A program made the position numbers and the translations under genes. A DNA stretch of 64,000 bases from Ciona intestinalis. Taxonomy: Eukaryota > Chordata > Ascidiacea > Phlebobranchia > Cionidae. The DNA is taken from the NCBI RefSeq assembly GCF_000224145.3, contig NC_020173.2, forward strand, positions 2,636,496-2,700,495, in the 5' to 3' direction. The notes under the pieces were generated by a model, which ran no database searches, was not told where the DNA came from, and was given only the letters and a program-made list of their open reading frames with translations. Positions 13,801 to 26,000 of the stretch are shown here, in pieces (the stretch's first letter is position 1; every line of letters begins with the position of its first letter).

Positions 13801-16800
13801 TAATCAAGGTCCTCAAATGGGTCTTAATACAAATAATGAAGCAATGAAACTAGTATATCTTTATGTATAAGTAAAATAGCCGTACATTGGCAAACACTTG
13901 CATTCTGTACAGACCCACATTTAATATCAAATTTAAATGTTTAAACAATGAACCTGAACATCGGAAATTTGGGGTAAGTCGTAATCAATTTTAAAGTCTG
14001 CTGCTGCCATCAAAATCTCACACACGGTGACAGCAAAGCTCCATTTATCTCCGGCAAGTGTGGGTTTCCACTGGGTGGTAGTAGAGCACATCTCACTGAA
14101 TTCACAAGGCAGCCATGGAGGAAGTAAGTTTGGAACAATTTTCTAAAAAAACGAAAAAAAAATATTAAAAACAAGAAAACAATGTGGGTTTTTAATAAAT
14201 TCACCAGTTGACAGACCTTAGTGTATAATATATAACTTAATATTCCACCTACACTGTGAATATTCCCAGACACTAGACTTTTAAACCAACTTCTAGAAAC
14301 ATAAGCTAATTCAGATAACAAGGGATTGAATTTATTACAATCTGGGTTTTAGGGATTTTTCTTAAATTAATGATTGATTATTAACAACATTCAATCCTTA
14401 CCGGATTATTTTGTTTCGTTTCATCGAGATCAACTTGAACCTCAGGATCAGCAAGTTTGATCCATGGATCCTCCCGAAACAAATGGAGTCGTTCACCACA
14501 GATTCTTCCATGAGGAAGATTCCTCTCCTCCTAGAAGAGTGGGAGCAAAGATTTTAATCTTTATGATGAAAAAAGATAGAGATACCTATCAAACTCATTA
14601 CTCTGTGCGACCCTATCACAATCTTTAGGGTTAGAATTTATATGAGTATACAAGACTGCCTTGTTTGGAACACTGGGTGTTGTAAGGGGGAAATAATACA
14701 TACATAACAAGTGTTCTTCATTGAAGACCTCACCCATATTATTGAGTCTATAAACTGCCCCTCTAGATTGTAGTATTATGGTTTTGGGGTAATGGAGCAA
14801 TACACTTACATCCAAAGTCTAATGTGGGGTTCATTGAAGACCTTACCCTTATAGAATAGAATCTAAATGTAAGGAAACATGAGGTATATTAAGCTTACCA
14901 GATAGTTCATGATATGAGTGAGCTGGTAAATTACTTGCATTAACCAAGTAGCTGAGGTGGCAACTCTTAAATCTGGTTGTGTGATCTAAAAATGAATTTT
15001 ATATAATACATAAGTTTTGTATACTTTTATATATTTTCTCCATAAAATAAAAGACACAAAAAAAAGAATATCTTTTGTGATGACTTGAGTATTACGTTTG
15101 TTTCCTAACAAAACCTCAATGCAGCTAGACCTACCATTTCCTTTGCTCTTTTAAACATATATGCAGTAACTGAACCAAAGTTTGAATATTCTAAAACTTC
15201 CTTGTTGGCTGATGAGTTACCAAACCAAGTAATCACATGAATATGGTTGCCACATTTTGATAGAATTTTCAGCGATTCTTGGTAGGACTGTTAAAATAAA
15301 CAATATGCAACCAAAAGCAATTTAAATGTTTAAGATATTATATAATTCATAATATTTTAGGATGATATTATAAAACTGTACCATAACCACTTTATCATAA
15401 AGTTATATAAATATTCAAACACAAATAAAAATACTGGTTTAGGCATTGGCATATATTGGTTACATAACATAAATTCTGTTTTAATTTAAAAAAAGTGTGG
15501 ATAGGTGCATTTATTGCAATGAACAACATACACCAACCTCATTTAAGAGATCTTTCCTTTGGTTGCTATAAAGATCCATCTCATTCAGTGTACGAACCAT
15601 CACCAACTTATTGGTTGGTTTGTATACATGGATGTAGGAATGAGTGTGCTTGGTAGGGTATAGCATTGTCTGTAAAGTAGTTTTGTTAATTCAAAATAAT
15701 TTTAAATTTGTATTAAACTATTTACAATTTTTGTTTTAGTAAGCATTTTGCAGCAATCGGCCTTTAAAAAAGGAATGGCTTGAGCAGACTTTTGTGGCCT
15801 TAATAAACGTCCAAGGAAATTTTAGGACACGTTTCAAAGATAATATTCATGTATACCTATATATATTTAGTTTACAAGTGCTTCCATACCTTTATTTCTT
15901 GAATATCTTCAGGAGAAACACAACGTGGCAACACTGACCCAACTTCAACCTTCTTTGTGAACAGAATTGGTTGTCGATCTAATTAAGACATTGGTTTAAA
16001 ACGATGGACAGAAACACAATAAATTATGAAATCATTCGCCATAATGTAGATTTACACCGACATAAGCAAATGTATTAGTAAATGGTTATTTTTTGTAAAC
16101 TTTTTGGTTAAACAAATTATAACAAAACTTGAATTTGTATCGTCTATTAATGATTAAAATCAGGATAGTGGGCCAAATCTGGCCTAAATTCCATGTCTTC
16201 TGACAAAGACTTCACCCATGTAGAAATTATTAAAAAATGCAATTGCTGATTTAAAAATTTAGACTGCTAGAACACATTGACACATAATTATCATTCCCTT
16301 ACCTTGAATGCTTGGGTATATCCTATGCTTCATAAACACATCAGTCTTGATATCTTCACACACTTCGTTTTTATCTAGCGCCACCAAGAGTTCTTCAACA
16401 TTTTGAAAGGTATAAGAAGCGCCGAGCCCAAAAATTCCAAATAATTTATTTTCTCCACGGTGAATTTTGAAATGAAAAGTCTTGTCGGTCTGTAATTGTT
16501 AACATACAGATAAGAAAATTTGTAAATGGCAGCTGTGTTTTTATTATAACCTGCCCTAGTTATAGTTGTTGGTACATTAACTACCTTTGTGACTAGGTGC
16601 ATATATGACAAACTAAACGTAAATGATTATTTTATGCTATATAGATGAGGCCTTTTGGTGATACATGCCAGGGAACCTAGAATTGAGCAAAAAATGACCT
16701 ACTTCTGCAAACTTAAATTCACCCACCTGCCATAGTGAGAGATAGAAACTTTCAAACTCTGTGTTACATCTTCTAAGTAAACAACATTGGTGTAAGGGTG

Positions 16801-19800
16801 TTGGTTGAAATGAAACATATTCTTTTAATCTGGTTTCACTGGCAGCACGACTGTGGTGGAATAGTGAGGATTAGTTAAACTTTTTTGCACACAGAGTTAC
16901 TGAAGCTATTGAAGTGTGTGGATAAGTGGACATAACTTTAGGTTGGTTTGTTTATTTATGGGTGGAAACTTGAGTAACCTATTTATAGTGTCACTCCCAT
17001 GCACACAGTGTAGTTGCTAAACCTATTGCAATGTGTGGATAAGCAGACATAACTGTTGGTTGGTTTGGTCATTTACTTTCTCATGGGTGGGAACTTCAGT
17101 GCATATATGTAAGTGCCACAAACATACATTTAATCATCACATTAAGTACCAGATAAACCCACATACCTTATATTTGTGAAGCAATGCAACCTTGCATACA
17201 TCAACCTCATGTTTGAAACCACATCCCTACAAAGGTAATGCGTTGGATCCACAAGTACTTGATAGTAACCATCAACACATGAAGTAAATGACAAAGCTTC
17301 AGCCATGGAACTAAAATGAAGTTCCTGCAATATATTGAACACTGGTTAGATTAAGCCCATGGAATGAATGAATGTCACTTTGTTATCCTTGCATGGCGGG
17401 GCAAAGAAGTTATAACATGAGTTAATTACATGTGTAACTTTGACTGTGATTGTTTTATGTAAGGATAAGGACTTAGATATCCCATTGGTTACCACTATGT
17501 TGCAGTAATTGCCGTTAAATGTTTCACCTATAAAACTTACACCCAACAATGGTGACACTTGGCTGTTTTTGTTTGTTTTTTTATTTTGCAGTATTTATAT
17601 TACACCATTAGACATGATAAGTGGGGTATTTTCATTGAAAGTAAATACACATAATAAAAGGACAATATTTGTTTTACAAATCTTACAGCAATGGCACAGG
17701 TGTGTCTTTATAAATAGTTTAAGAAGTTAAGAGTCTTTTGAACAACTTAAAAAAACACAGTGTTTAAAATACCTCATGTTTTCCTTGTAGATTGCTCAAA
17801 TACACTGTTGGAGAAGTTTTGGAAATCGTAACGTTGGCTAGCTCAGTTAAAGGGATCAAACATAGCTTCTGTAACAAAGAGTATTGTTAAGTGTAAACAT
17901 GGAAAATACTGTTAATGTATGAGTTTTCATAGGACACATTACTGCAGCATAACAGAAACATTTTGGTACAGGTGTATCTAAACTAAAGCAGCTGTGTACC
18001 TTATTGAGTATTGACCATATACACAACAAGAATCATTTATTTAACCAATAAAATGTAGAAAACATAAAACTGTTAATAAAATTCAAAGATTAAGAAATTC
18101 CAAGTTTCTTTTACATTTTCTGAACTCTCAGTATCCTGTGTCCTCTTTATTTTAATTCCTTCATCTCCGGACACAACAACAAGTCCTCCACGTTGAAGTA
18201 ATGTGAACACATTCCCTGGACTTGGGAATTCACATTCCATACACTGCAGGTAACTGAGTTGTAAAAACCTCAGCATGTTTTCATTTTGTTCTTCATCTGC
18301 TTGCATGTCTGAAGATAAATATAGAAATGTAAGTTTTGGTTGCTTTCGATTGCAGTATGTCAGAATGTTTTTACTAATTTATTCTTAAGAGTTGTAATAA
18401 AGGATTTCTATTTCTTCTACCTCCCGTTTGCTTACAGTTTAACACATATGCAACTTTGTAGAGCAGATTTTTTTGTACAAATATGCACATAAAAAAGACA
18501 GCAAATACTGGAATAATCACAAAACAAAGTGTTTCCACTTTAATAATAATGCGAGATACAATAATGAGACCGAGCTGTTAGTTATATATAAAAATAATGC
18601 AATTGTAACAGTGATTACTTACTAGAATTTTTAGGAAAAGTTTCTTTCAGTAAATGTGCCAATCGTTTTTGGGCCATAAACTTCCATTTGTATTTTTCAA
18701 TAAACCACTGTTTATCCAAGTTGTGTTGAAGTGATCTGGAAAAGATTTTTAAATTGTTCATAATAACCAAAAATGGAATTGATGATAAGGAAACATATTC
18801 TATTCCATGTGAAATTGTAACAGCGGGCTATGAATCTAAGCATAGTTTATCTCCTTACTTAAACACCAAGGGTTCTATAATCAAATCCCTACCAAGGCGG
18901 TTTATAGACACCAAATAATAGAGATTCTATTCTGAAAAGGTGAGATATTTTGTGAGGCAAACTTGAAACAAAAACTTTACAACAAAACGTTGTTGATTAA
19001 ATTATATAATAAATAAAACAATGCACACAAAATTAGGGAAACCTTACTTTGGCAATAAATTCGAGACATCAATTGCATTCAAAACTTCTTTTGGATTTTT
19101 TCGTAACAGAAACGAAAGATGCAACAAATCAATAACAGCTAATGTCAGCGGTGAACTTTCAAATGTTTTTGCATCGATTTTATGTTGTTTCCATGTCCCA
19201 TGCTGTAGATATTTACTTTTAGGTAAAAATACTTGGTTGAGATTAATACACAACTAGCTGAGTAAACTGTATACCCCTTACAATTAAGTGCCAACAGATC
19301 TTTGTAACTGATGTTAGACTTGTTCTGAGTTCAGCAATTTTCTTAACACAAGAAATGGTCAGCCTTTACATAAGGTATTCATTTAACAATTAATTAAAGT
19401 CCATACCTGTATGAAGTCATGTCTTGTTTGATGAAAAAGATAATTAAACACACTTGGCTCTTGTGGAATCCTGTTGCTGAAAAAAATATAAAAACTATTG
19501 TTTTTTGAAAGTAACACAACATAATAAACTGGAGAATTTCAGTTTGCTTACTTGTTATTTGTATCTGTGTTCCGCGAAGCATTCAAGAAAAACCTAAATA
19601 AATCTCATTGAGAAAAAGTAATTCAAAACAGTTTAATATATTTGAAAAATATAAATAACAGAATGTTTTATTATGTACGAAATGGAACAACAGCTTAAAT
19701 GCTACTGTTACAGGTCTTGTTCAATTGGGTATGATATTAACTGAACCTTATTTTGAATTCCAAGTGCACGTTGTCCAATAAGTTGACAACATTTGGGTTT

Positions 19801-21002
19801 GTTTGATCGCCATGGTGACTTAAAATGATTGGCTCCCATAGTTTGATCCATGAGTTTGTCCGAGAATTCCACAAACCAAACATCTGGGAACTAGATGGAG
19901 ATATAGAGCAGGATGTTGCGCAGAATTGAACCAATTGTTCGGAATTGATTTTCAAATCTTTGGTAACCCTTTCATCTGATCGATCAAAGACACTTTTCCA
20001 GTGTAAAATATTTGTCTGAAATAATGAAAAAGCATTGTGAAACCAAAGTATGTGATTAATAAATCCATTTATGGAAATGATAGTACAAATCTGATAGAAA
20101 AAAGTGACAGGATAACTCAAAGTTTCGAAACAGGCGTTCTTATTACCACATTTGTAACTATGTGTGTGTGTTTTTAAATTGCTGCTTGTTGCGAAAACCT
20201 ACTAGTGACCACTATACTGTATTCATGGCAATGGTTGTACTGCTATATCCCAACTTTCTATATATGTTTAGTAAAATGATATCCTTAACATAAAACAAAA
20301 AGACAAGTACAAGTCACTCACATCATTATGAAGATGTTCCTGAAGTACATTTTCAATCAAACCATTCAAAGTTGCCTAAAATATAGGAAAAGTTATTGAG
20401 AAATACGTAGAACTGTCAAACATGTCCAACTTCTTCAACAAACCTCTTTTGAAGCAAATGACTTTATCCTGAGATGAACCTCCTCAAATTGTGCTGTGAG
20501 AAAAATAGATTAAAACTGTTGTTTCAACTGTTCTTGGCATGCCTAGACTTTCGACCACTGAGTTTGAGTCCTTGGAATCAATTTTGTTACCAAATCAAAC
20601 AAATACTTACCAGATAAGGGTGTTTCTTCCTCTTCCGATGATGCATGATATGGGTGGACAAGATCTAAACAGACAGTTAAATTGGGGTAAATGAATGTGA
20701 GAATTAAAATATGGGAGTGGAGCTTAAGACATTCTGAACCAAATAGCTTAATTTAATAACTTTAAAAAATAAAACAAAACCTCATATAAAACCAAAAAGT
20801 AAAAAAAAAAACTGACTGACATAATTTTAAATCATTTATTTATTAATTATCTATATTTGTTCTTACCATTTTCATTTACATTAACATCAACCAAAGTATT
20901 TAATTCAACTGGCTGCGATGAACCCTCGTTGGTCTCTGGTACCATATGACAATAGGAAGCCACACTTGATGGAGAAGATACGATGGATAACCTTCTGTCC
21001 AT
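10890..21002 (-). CDS. JAK: Janus kinase (non-receptor tyrosine kinase), complete, 28 exons
   Basis: Cytoplasmic kinase that binds cytokine-receptor tails and phosphorylates STATs (family knowledge). The start is the ATG at 21002 and the stop is at 10890. I read 28 phase-consistent exons giving about 1206 residues, the usual size. Order: a short N-terminal tail; a FERM region (20015-17167, including the JAK-typical [22 protein letters not shown] block at 17167-17324); an SH2-like region (16850-16303); pseudokinase JH2 (15669-13478), with HGRICGE in place of HRD and DPE in place of DFG; and kinase JH1 (13250-10890), with GEGQFGTV loop, AVKRF lysine, HRDLAARN and DFG all intact. Exons (+ coordinates): 20867-21002, 20611-20664, 20444-20493, 20322-20375, 19747-20015, 19552-19593, 19407-19476, 19048-19202, 18623-18735, 18115-18308, 17773-17868, 17167-17324, 16727-16850, 16303-16489, 15890-15978, 15538-15669, 15135-15287, 14899-14985, 14402-14530, 13954-14142, 13478-13682, 13141-13250, 12886-12944, 12412-12551, 11974-12107, 11623-11810, 11165-11366, 10890-10991. 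The activation loop reads EEYFD, with one Tyr. Confidence 0.93.
11391..11470 (+). mobile_element. tRNA-like SINE fragment in a JAK intron
   Basis: TAGTATAGTGGTAAGA (A-box type, about 11399) and GGTTCTATGCG (B-box type, about 11452) are spaced as in a tRNA gene. The acceptor and anticodon stems do not pair convincingly, so this is a tRNA-derived SINE head or pseudo-tRNA rather than a working tRNA. Confidence 0.45.
14650..14865. repeat. Dispersed intronic repeat (CTGGGTGTTG / GAAGACCTCACCC family)
   Basis: Contains CACTGGGTGTTGTAAGG, GAAGACCTCACCC, GAGTCTATAAACTGCC and a second GAAGACCTTACCCTTATAGAAT. Related pieces occur at 13350-13420, 16165-16225, 18870-18945, 27090-27135, 28715-28960, 30565-30630, 34195-34270, 42945-43130 and 60825-60900. 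No terminal repeats or coding content are seen, and the origin is unknown. Confidence 0.55.
16887..17125 (+). repeat. Two-copy tandem repeat, period about 114 bp, in a JAK intron
   Basis: Unit 1 begins GCACACAGAGTTACTG at 16887 and unit 2 begins GCACACAGTGTAGTTGC at 17001. Both contain GTGTGTGGATAAG or ATGTGTGGATAAG, then GGACATAACT or AGACATAACT, then GGTTGGTTTG and ATGGGTGG. A similar fragment lies at 26596-26640. Confidence 0.65.
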
Positions 21003-23064
21003 TTTCTTTGTTTAGTCAAATTTTAAGCATAGCAGTCTCACATAATTTATAAGCTTAAAATTTAATGCCTAAAGTCTCAATTACTTAAGTTTTAAAACAT
21101 TTTATAAATATGATAGATTTACTTTTAACGCTACTAAGTTCTCATACACAAAAGATTTATGATTAAACGTGAAGCTTATAAACATTGTTTGATTTGTGAC
21201 AACAGCAGCATATGCCCCAACTTAAAAAGCAAACACAATTTGTATGCACTTTTTCTACTTAACAATTATGTGCAAACAAGTATTAGTTATACTTCATGGT
21301 ACATGCACCTTTTTAACAAAATACTAGCATATGATACAATCATATACTATGAATTAGCACAGAAAATGGAATCAATGATTGTACTATTGTTTTATGATAT
21401 AACAGACTTCTCTTAATTCGAATAATTTATAATTATTAAACAGAATGTTTTAGCAAAATAAGTAAAAAAGCTTCATTTATCTTTAAATTAGCCTAAATAT
21501 TAAATGAAATCAAAGTTTCATGAAACCAAACTAAAACCGCAATAGATAAAAAACCATTTAGCAGTTAATCTCTTATCTGGAACTAAACAAACCTAAAACA
21601 CCAAATGTTGGTTGGTTACACCGAAGCAACTTCATGCTAATTATCACAGAAAAACTGACCTACAATGAACTGTGGTGTAACTTACATGCCTTTTTATAAA
21701 TCATTTTTATGAGAAACATTCAATTTAGAACCTGTTGTTCAGAAACTCGGGGTTTTCCAATAAGTTTTTAATCATTAACTTTAAAAGGCACTCTGGGTGT
21801 AAAATAAATTTTGTTGGTTGGTCAAACAAAACTACTCTGATACTAAGGTTGTAATGTTGACACTGAGACGTGACTGGTGACATATTAAAGTAAATCGACT
21901 TTGCATATTCCTCTTGCCATCTTAAAAAAAGTTAGACATGCGGGTACTGTTGTGGGCGTATGTATCTTTGGGCAAGACATTTAATGGTCTTTGCCACAAC
22001 CCAATGGTTACCAATAAGTTATTAAAATGGTAAGCCATACAGAAAAACAACCACCCACAAGGTTAAATCTGTGCAACATGATTTTTTAATGTTTGAATAA
22101 TTGATCTTAAATCTTATCAGCATGATAGTGTTTAAATAATAATACACATTCTTAAAGCAAACATAAGCCAAGGCATGAAAAAGCATTAAATGCAGCATAT
22201 ATAAGATGCAAGGCTATCTATAGGTACATGGTAAGATTACTACTATTAGTTACTACAACATCTTGTGGGTTACATTGAGTATCTATGAACGGCCTCAGTG
22301 GGGTCTGAATGATAGCACTAATAGACCAAAATTGTTCTATATCCTACCTAGTACCCCTGGCGTACCACAGCACCAAACTTATGTAGAATAGCATTTACAT
22401 GCAAAGAAAGTCAAACAGATACTAAAAATGACTAAAGCACTGTGCAAATAAACGATGTACAAATATTTAATAAATCAATAATAAATTACAAATTAATCAC
22501 TTTGCTCTAACAAAAGCACTTTATAATTCAATTATCTTACTTACAAGTCACGTCAGCAAGGTATATGTGTTGGCTTAATTATTTGTTAATGTGTATTTAT
22601 ACATTTGTACCTGAACCTTGATATTAATATATTGCTAATGCTATCATTGGTAAATATGTACTGTATGACTATGTATGCAAACAAAACACAAATAAAAAAT
22701 TCCAAGCCTGTTACCATGGCAACATAGGAGTCAAACATAAGCAAACTTATTTTCTAAACATATATATTTCACTAAATTTTATACTAATTTAGAATCTATG
22801 TAGCATGTAAAGCAAAACATGAACATATTCTATACCTGTAAATCAAAAATGATATGAGATACCTGGTAACCCATAAAACCAAATCTGAAAACTGGTAGCT
22901 ACAATTTATATCGATTTTTTGAGTTTAAACTAATGTTTTACATTTAGAAGATACCATTTTTCTTACATCAATATTATGTTACTTAAACTATCCAAACACC
23001 AAGCACAATCTGTCCCATATTACACATAATTTGCAGCTATTTACATAACCCTATGCAACACAAG
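21003..23064. other. Intergenic region between the MuSK-like gene and JAK
   Basis: About 2.1 kb, AT-rich, holding the JAK 5' flank on its left and the 3' UTR of the MuSK-like gene on its right. The only notable open frame (21159-21416, plus) has no recognisable feature. A phrase near 22290-22350 (GGCCTCAGTGGGGTCTGAATGATAGCAC) belongs to the dispersed intronic repeat type. Confidence 0.7.
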
Positions 23065-26000
23065 CTAAATATCAAGATAGGAAGATTCCTCATGAGTTTG
23101 CACCAATGTTATTCCTTGTGCTTTACAGAAAGCCGACTTTAAAACAGATGACAGAACGGTGAAGTTTGGACGATTCTTTGGCTCGCTTGCCCAACATAGA
23201 CACATTAACTTGTATGCCCACAAGGGGGCAGCCTCGGGCTTGGAGAGAACTCCACCCTGGTTGGGAGAAATGTTAGAACTTACATAAACACATTAAGCTT
23301 GAGGTGCATGAATACACTATGTTTGTCTGGCCAAACCTGGAATTTTGCATCAATCAGTAATCATTGCAAGTTGAACCCATAAAGAGAATTTGAATTAGGT
23401 TTGAACTATCGCAGCCTTCACTAGTTTTCATGTGTTTGGCACCTATGGTGTTTGGTGCATAAGAAGACACTCATATTATAACTTAACAAACAGCATAAGA
23501 TGTATGAATACACCACATGTGTCTGTTTATAAGAAGACACCTACGTTAAACAGAGAGCATGAGAATATGAGATACAATTCATACATCACTTATTCTAAAC
23601 CAACAGAAAATGTTACCTGAACAACAGTATGTATCACTTGTTGATTGGTCAACCCAAAATAAGGTTGTATAGCATTGGTGTATATCTCCCACATTGTAAC
23701 ACCAAATGCCCAGATATCAGAGTTAGAGCTGTACTTGCCATACATGATAGATTCCGGGGCCATCCATCTATGGTGTATGATATTATATAATGCGCTGCAA
23801 TGTGCACTAAGTGACATATGAGATTATAATATGTTCATTATATATAATAAGAATATATATTTTTTTAAATGTAATAAATTCCGTGAATCTGAAACTGATC
23901 TGATGCCTATAGTGTTAAACAATTCTTGTAAAGAAATAAAATAAGGACCGGGTGCTATGAAACGTAACAGGCAAAAGTCAAGTCCAAGCAACTGTATACT
24001 AAAATTTAAAAATTTCGCCTAAATGTCACAGTCAGTCTTTTTTTTTCAAATGGAGACAAAAATAAACGTATATAACAATATGAGCATTAATCCTAATGGT
24101 CATAATATGCATTGTTACCTCACAGGGACAGATTCTACATCACCAGCTCTGTAATAATCAGAGGAGTACATATTTCGTGACAAGCCAAAGTCGGCAATCT
24201 TTACAGTAGAAGTGGCAGGGGAATATAAGCAATTCCTTGTTGCAAGATCTCTATAAAATATATACAAAGTGTTACAGCAATTAAAAGTTGAAAAAAAGTA
24301 ATTGGGAATTAGGGGTTTATGTGTAAAGGTGCTGTTGCCTAATGCGAGCCAGATAATATGTTCCAACCTACACTTGTAATGGAACAAATTTAATGGGTGA
24401 AGTTAATTGTTTAGTGTGTAATAGATCAAAAATTATTTATTCTGGATCAGAGTCCGTATATAAACATGAGTTATTTCATCACCATAGAAATCTTACAGGG
24501 CAACCAAATGGGGCTAATTTCGCCGATTGTTTACCCTAGCAACGGGAATTTTTAAACGTATTTTTCTGCTTAGTCCCAGTTTATTTATACAACTTAAAAA
24601 CTTCAAGTCACTTTTAAGCTTTAATAAATCTACACAACTACTTGAAAATTTGTTCTTTAATCTGCATCCTGTATTTGTATTAAAAACATAAAATATATTA
24701 AATTTAGCTATATATGTACATATTTATATTATGTCTATGATCAATTTAGCCCCATGTAAATAGATGAACATTTGTGGTCGAATCGCTTAAATTTTGGGTC
24801 ATGCATAATGGAAATATGGGTAAAATCCTATGGCCAGGCACACCTAAAGGATCTAGAATGCCTTATATTGAAAACAAAAACATACTTATGTACAGTATAT
24901 AGGGGTTGAATTAATACTGCCAACTTGCTATTTGACCATTTAAACATATTATGTACATGAGTATTAGAAAACCTGTGTACAAACTGTTGTTCAGCCAAAT
25001 ATTCCATCCCTGATGATATTTGTAATGTCATATTCAAGCGATCTATTGAAGATAAGTTTTGTTCATCCATAGTGTTGGTTGGGGGTGGTGTTGGTTGTTT
25101 GCCATGCCTATGTTGTGGATGGTATGGTGATAAAATGGGTTCGGGAGCTTTTATGTTTAAAATGAATGTATCTTGCAATGTGGTAACTTTGTTACTTTGC
25201 AATGTAACTTGCGTGGCTGGAAAATGATAGTCGTTATAACATAGGTGTTCTGTTCCATACACCTCATGCCAGTGTTTCATACACCACATGTCAAACGTAA
25301 AAAGTAGTGTAAATTTAAAGGTAATTACTAATTAGCAATGTAAAGTGAAGTACATTAGAAAAATAAAAAGATCTCAAACAGTAGCGCAACTGACTGCATT
25401 ATAGAGCAAAACTAATTTATAAGGTTTTTAAATTGGTTGATTCACTGATTTAACTAACAATATGCACTTTAAGTTAAATTTGACTAAATACCAAATGCAG
25501 TTAATTTTCAAAAGGTATATATTATATATCGTTAGGAATTATTAAACTAAATTACCAATTCTGTTTTTTAAAGATTTGTTTGTAAGGACCATGAGCACGC
25601 AGGTAAGCACATAAGTCTCCACCATCAACAAACTCAAATAATAAGAATGGGGGTTCTGGTCCAATATAACCTGGAAATAATCATATGTCAGAACATTTTA
25701 GAATAGTGTATCAAATTTTTGCACTGTAATAAACAGGTAAAACCAAAAAGTAAGTATTTGTTATTCCTAACTTCCATTCTACGGAGACCATAAGAATTAA
25801 GTTCTATGAAATATTTTACTTAATTTTGCATTATCAGTCTCTTTTTCAAATAGAATCTCAACTTTTAGCCTTGATCCTGACTTTTATTTCGCTATAAAAT
25901 CGTCCAACTTTATGAAAATCAGATCAGAGCAAGTTTCAAGGCATTTATCACATATATATTTATACAGTTACGAATACCATACGTACCATACTGATCCACA

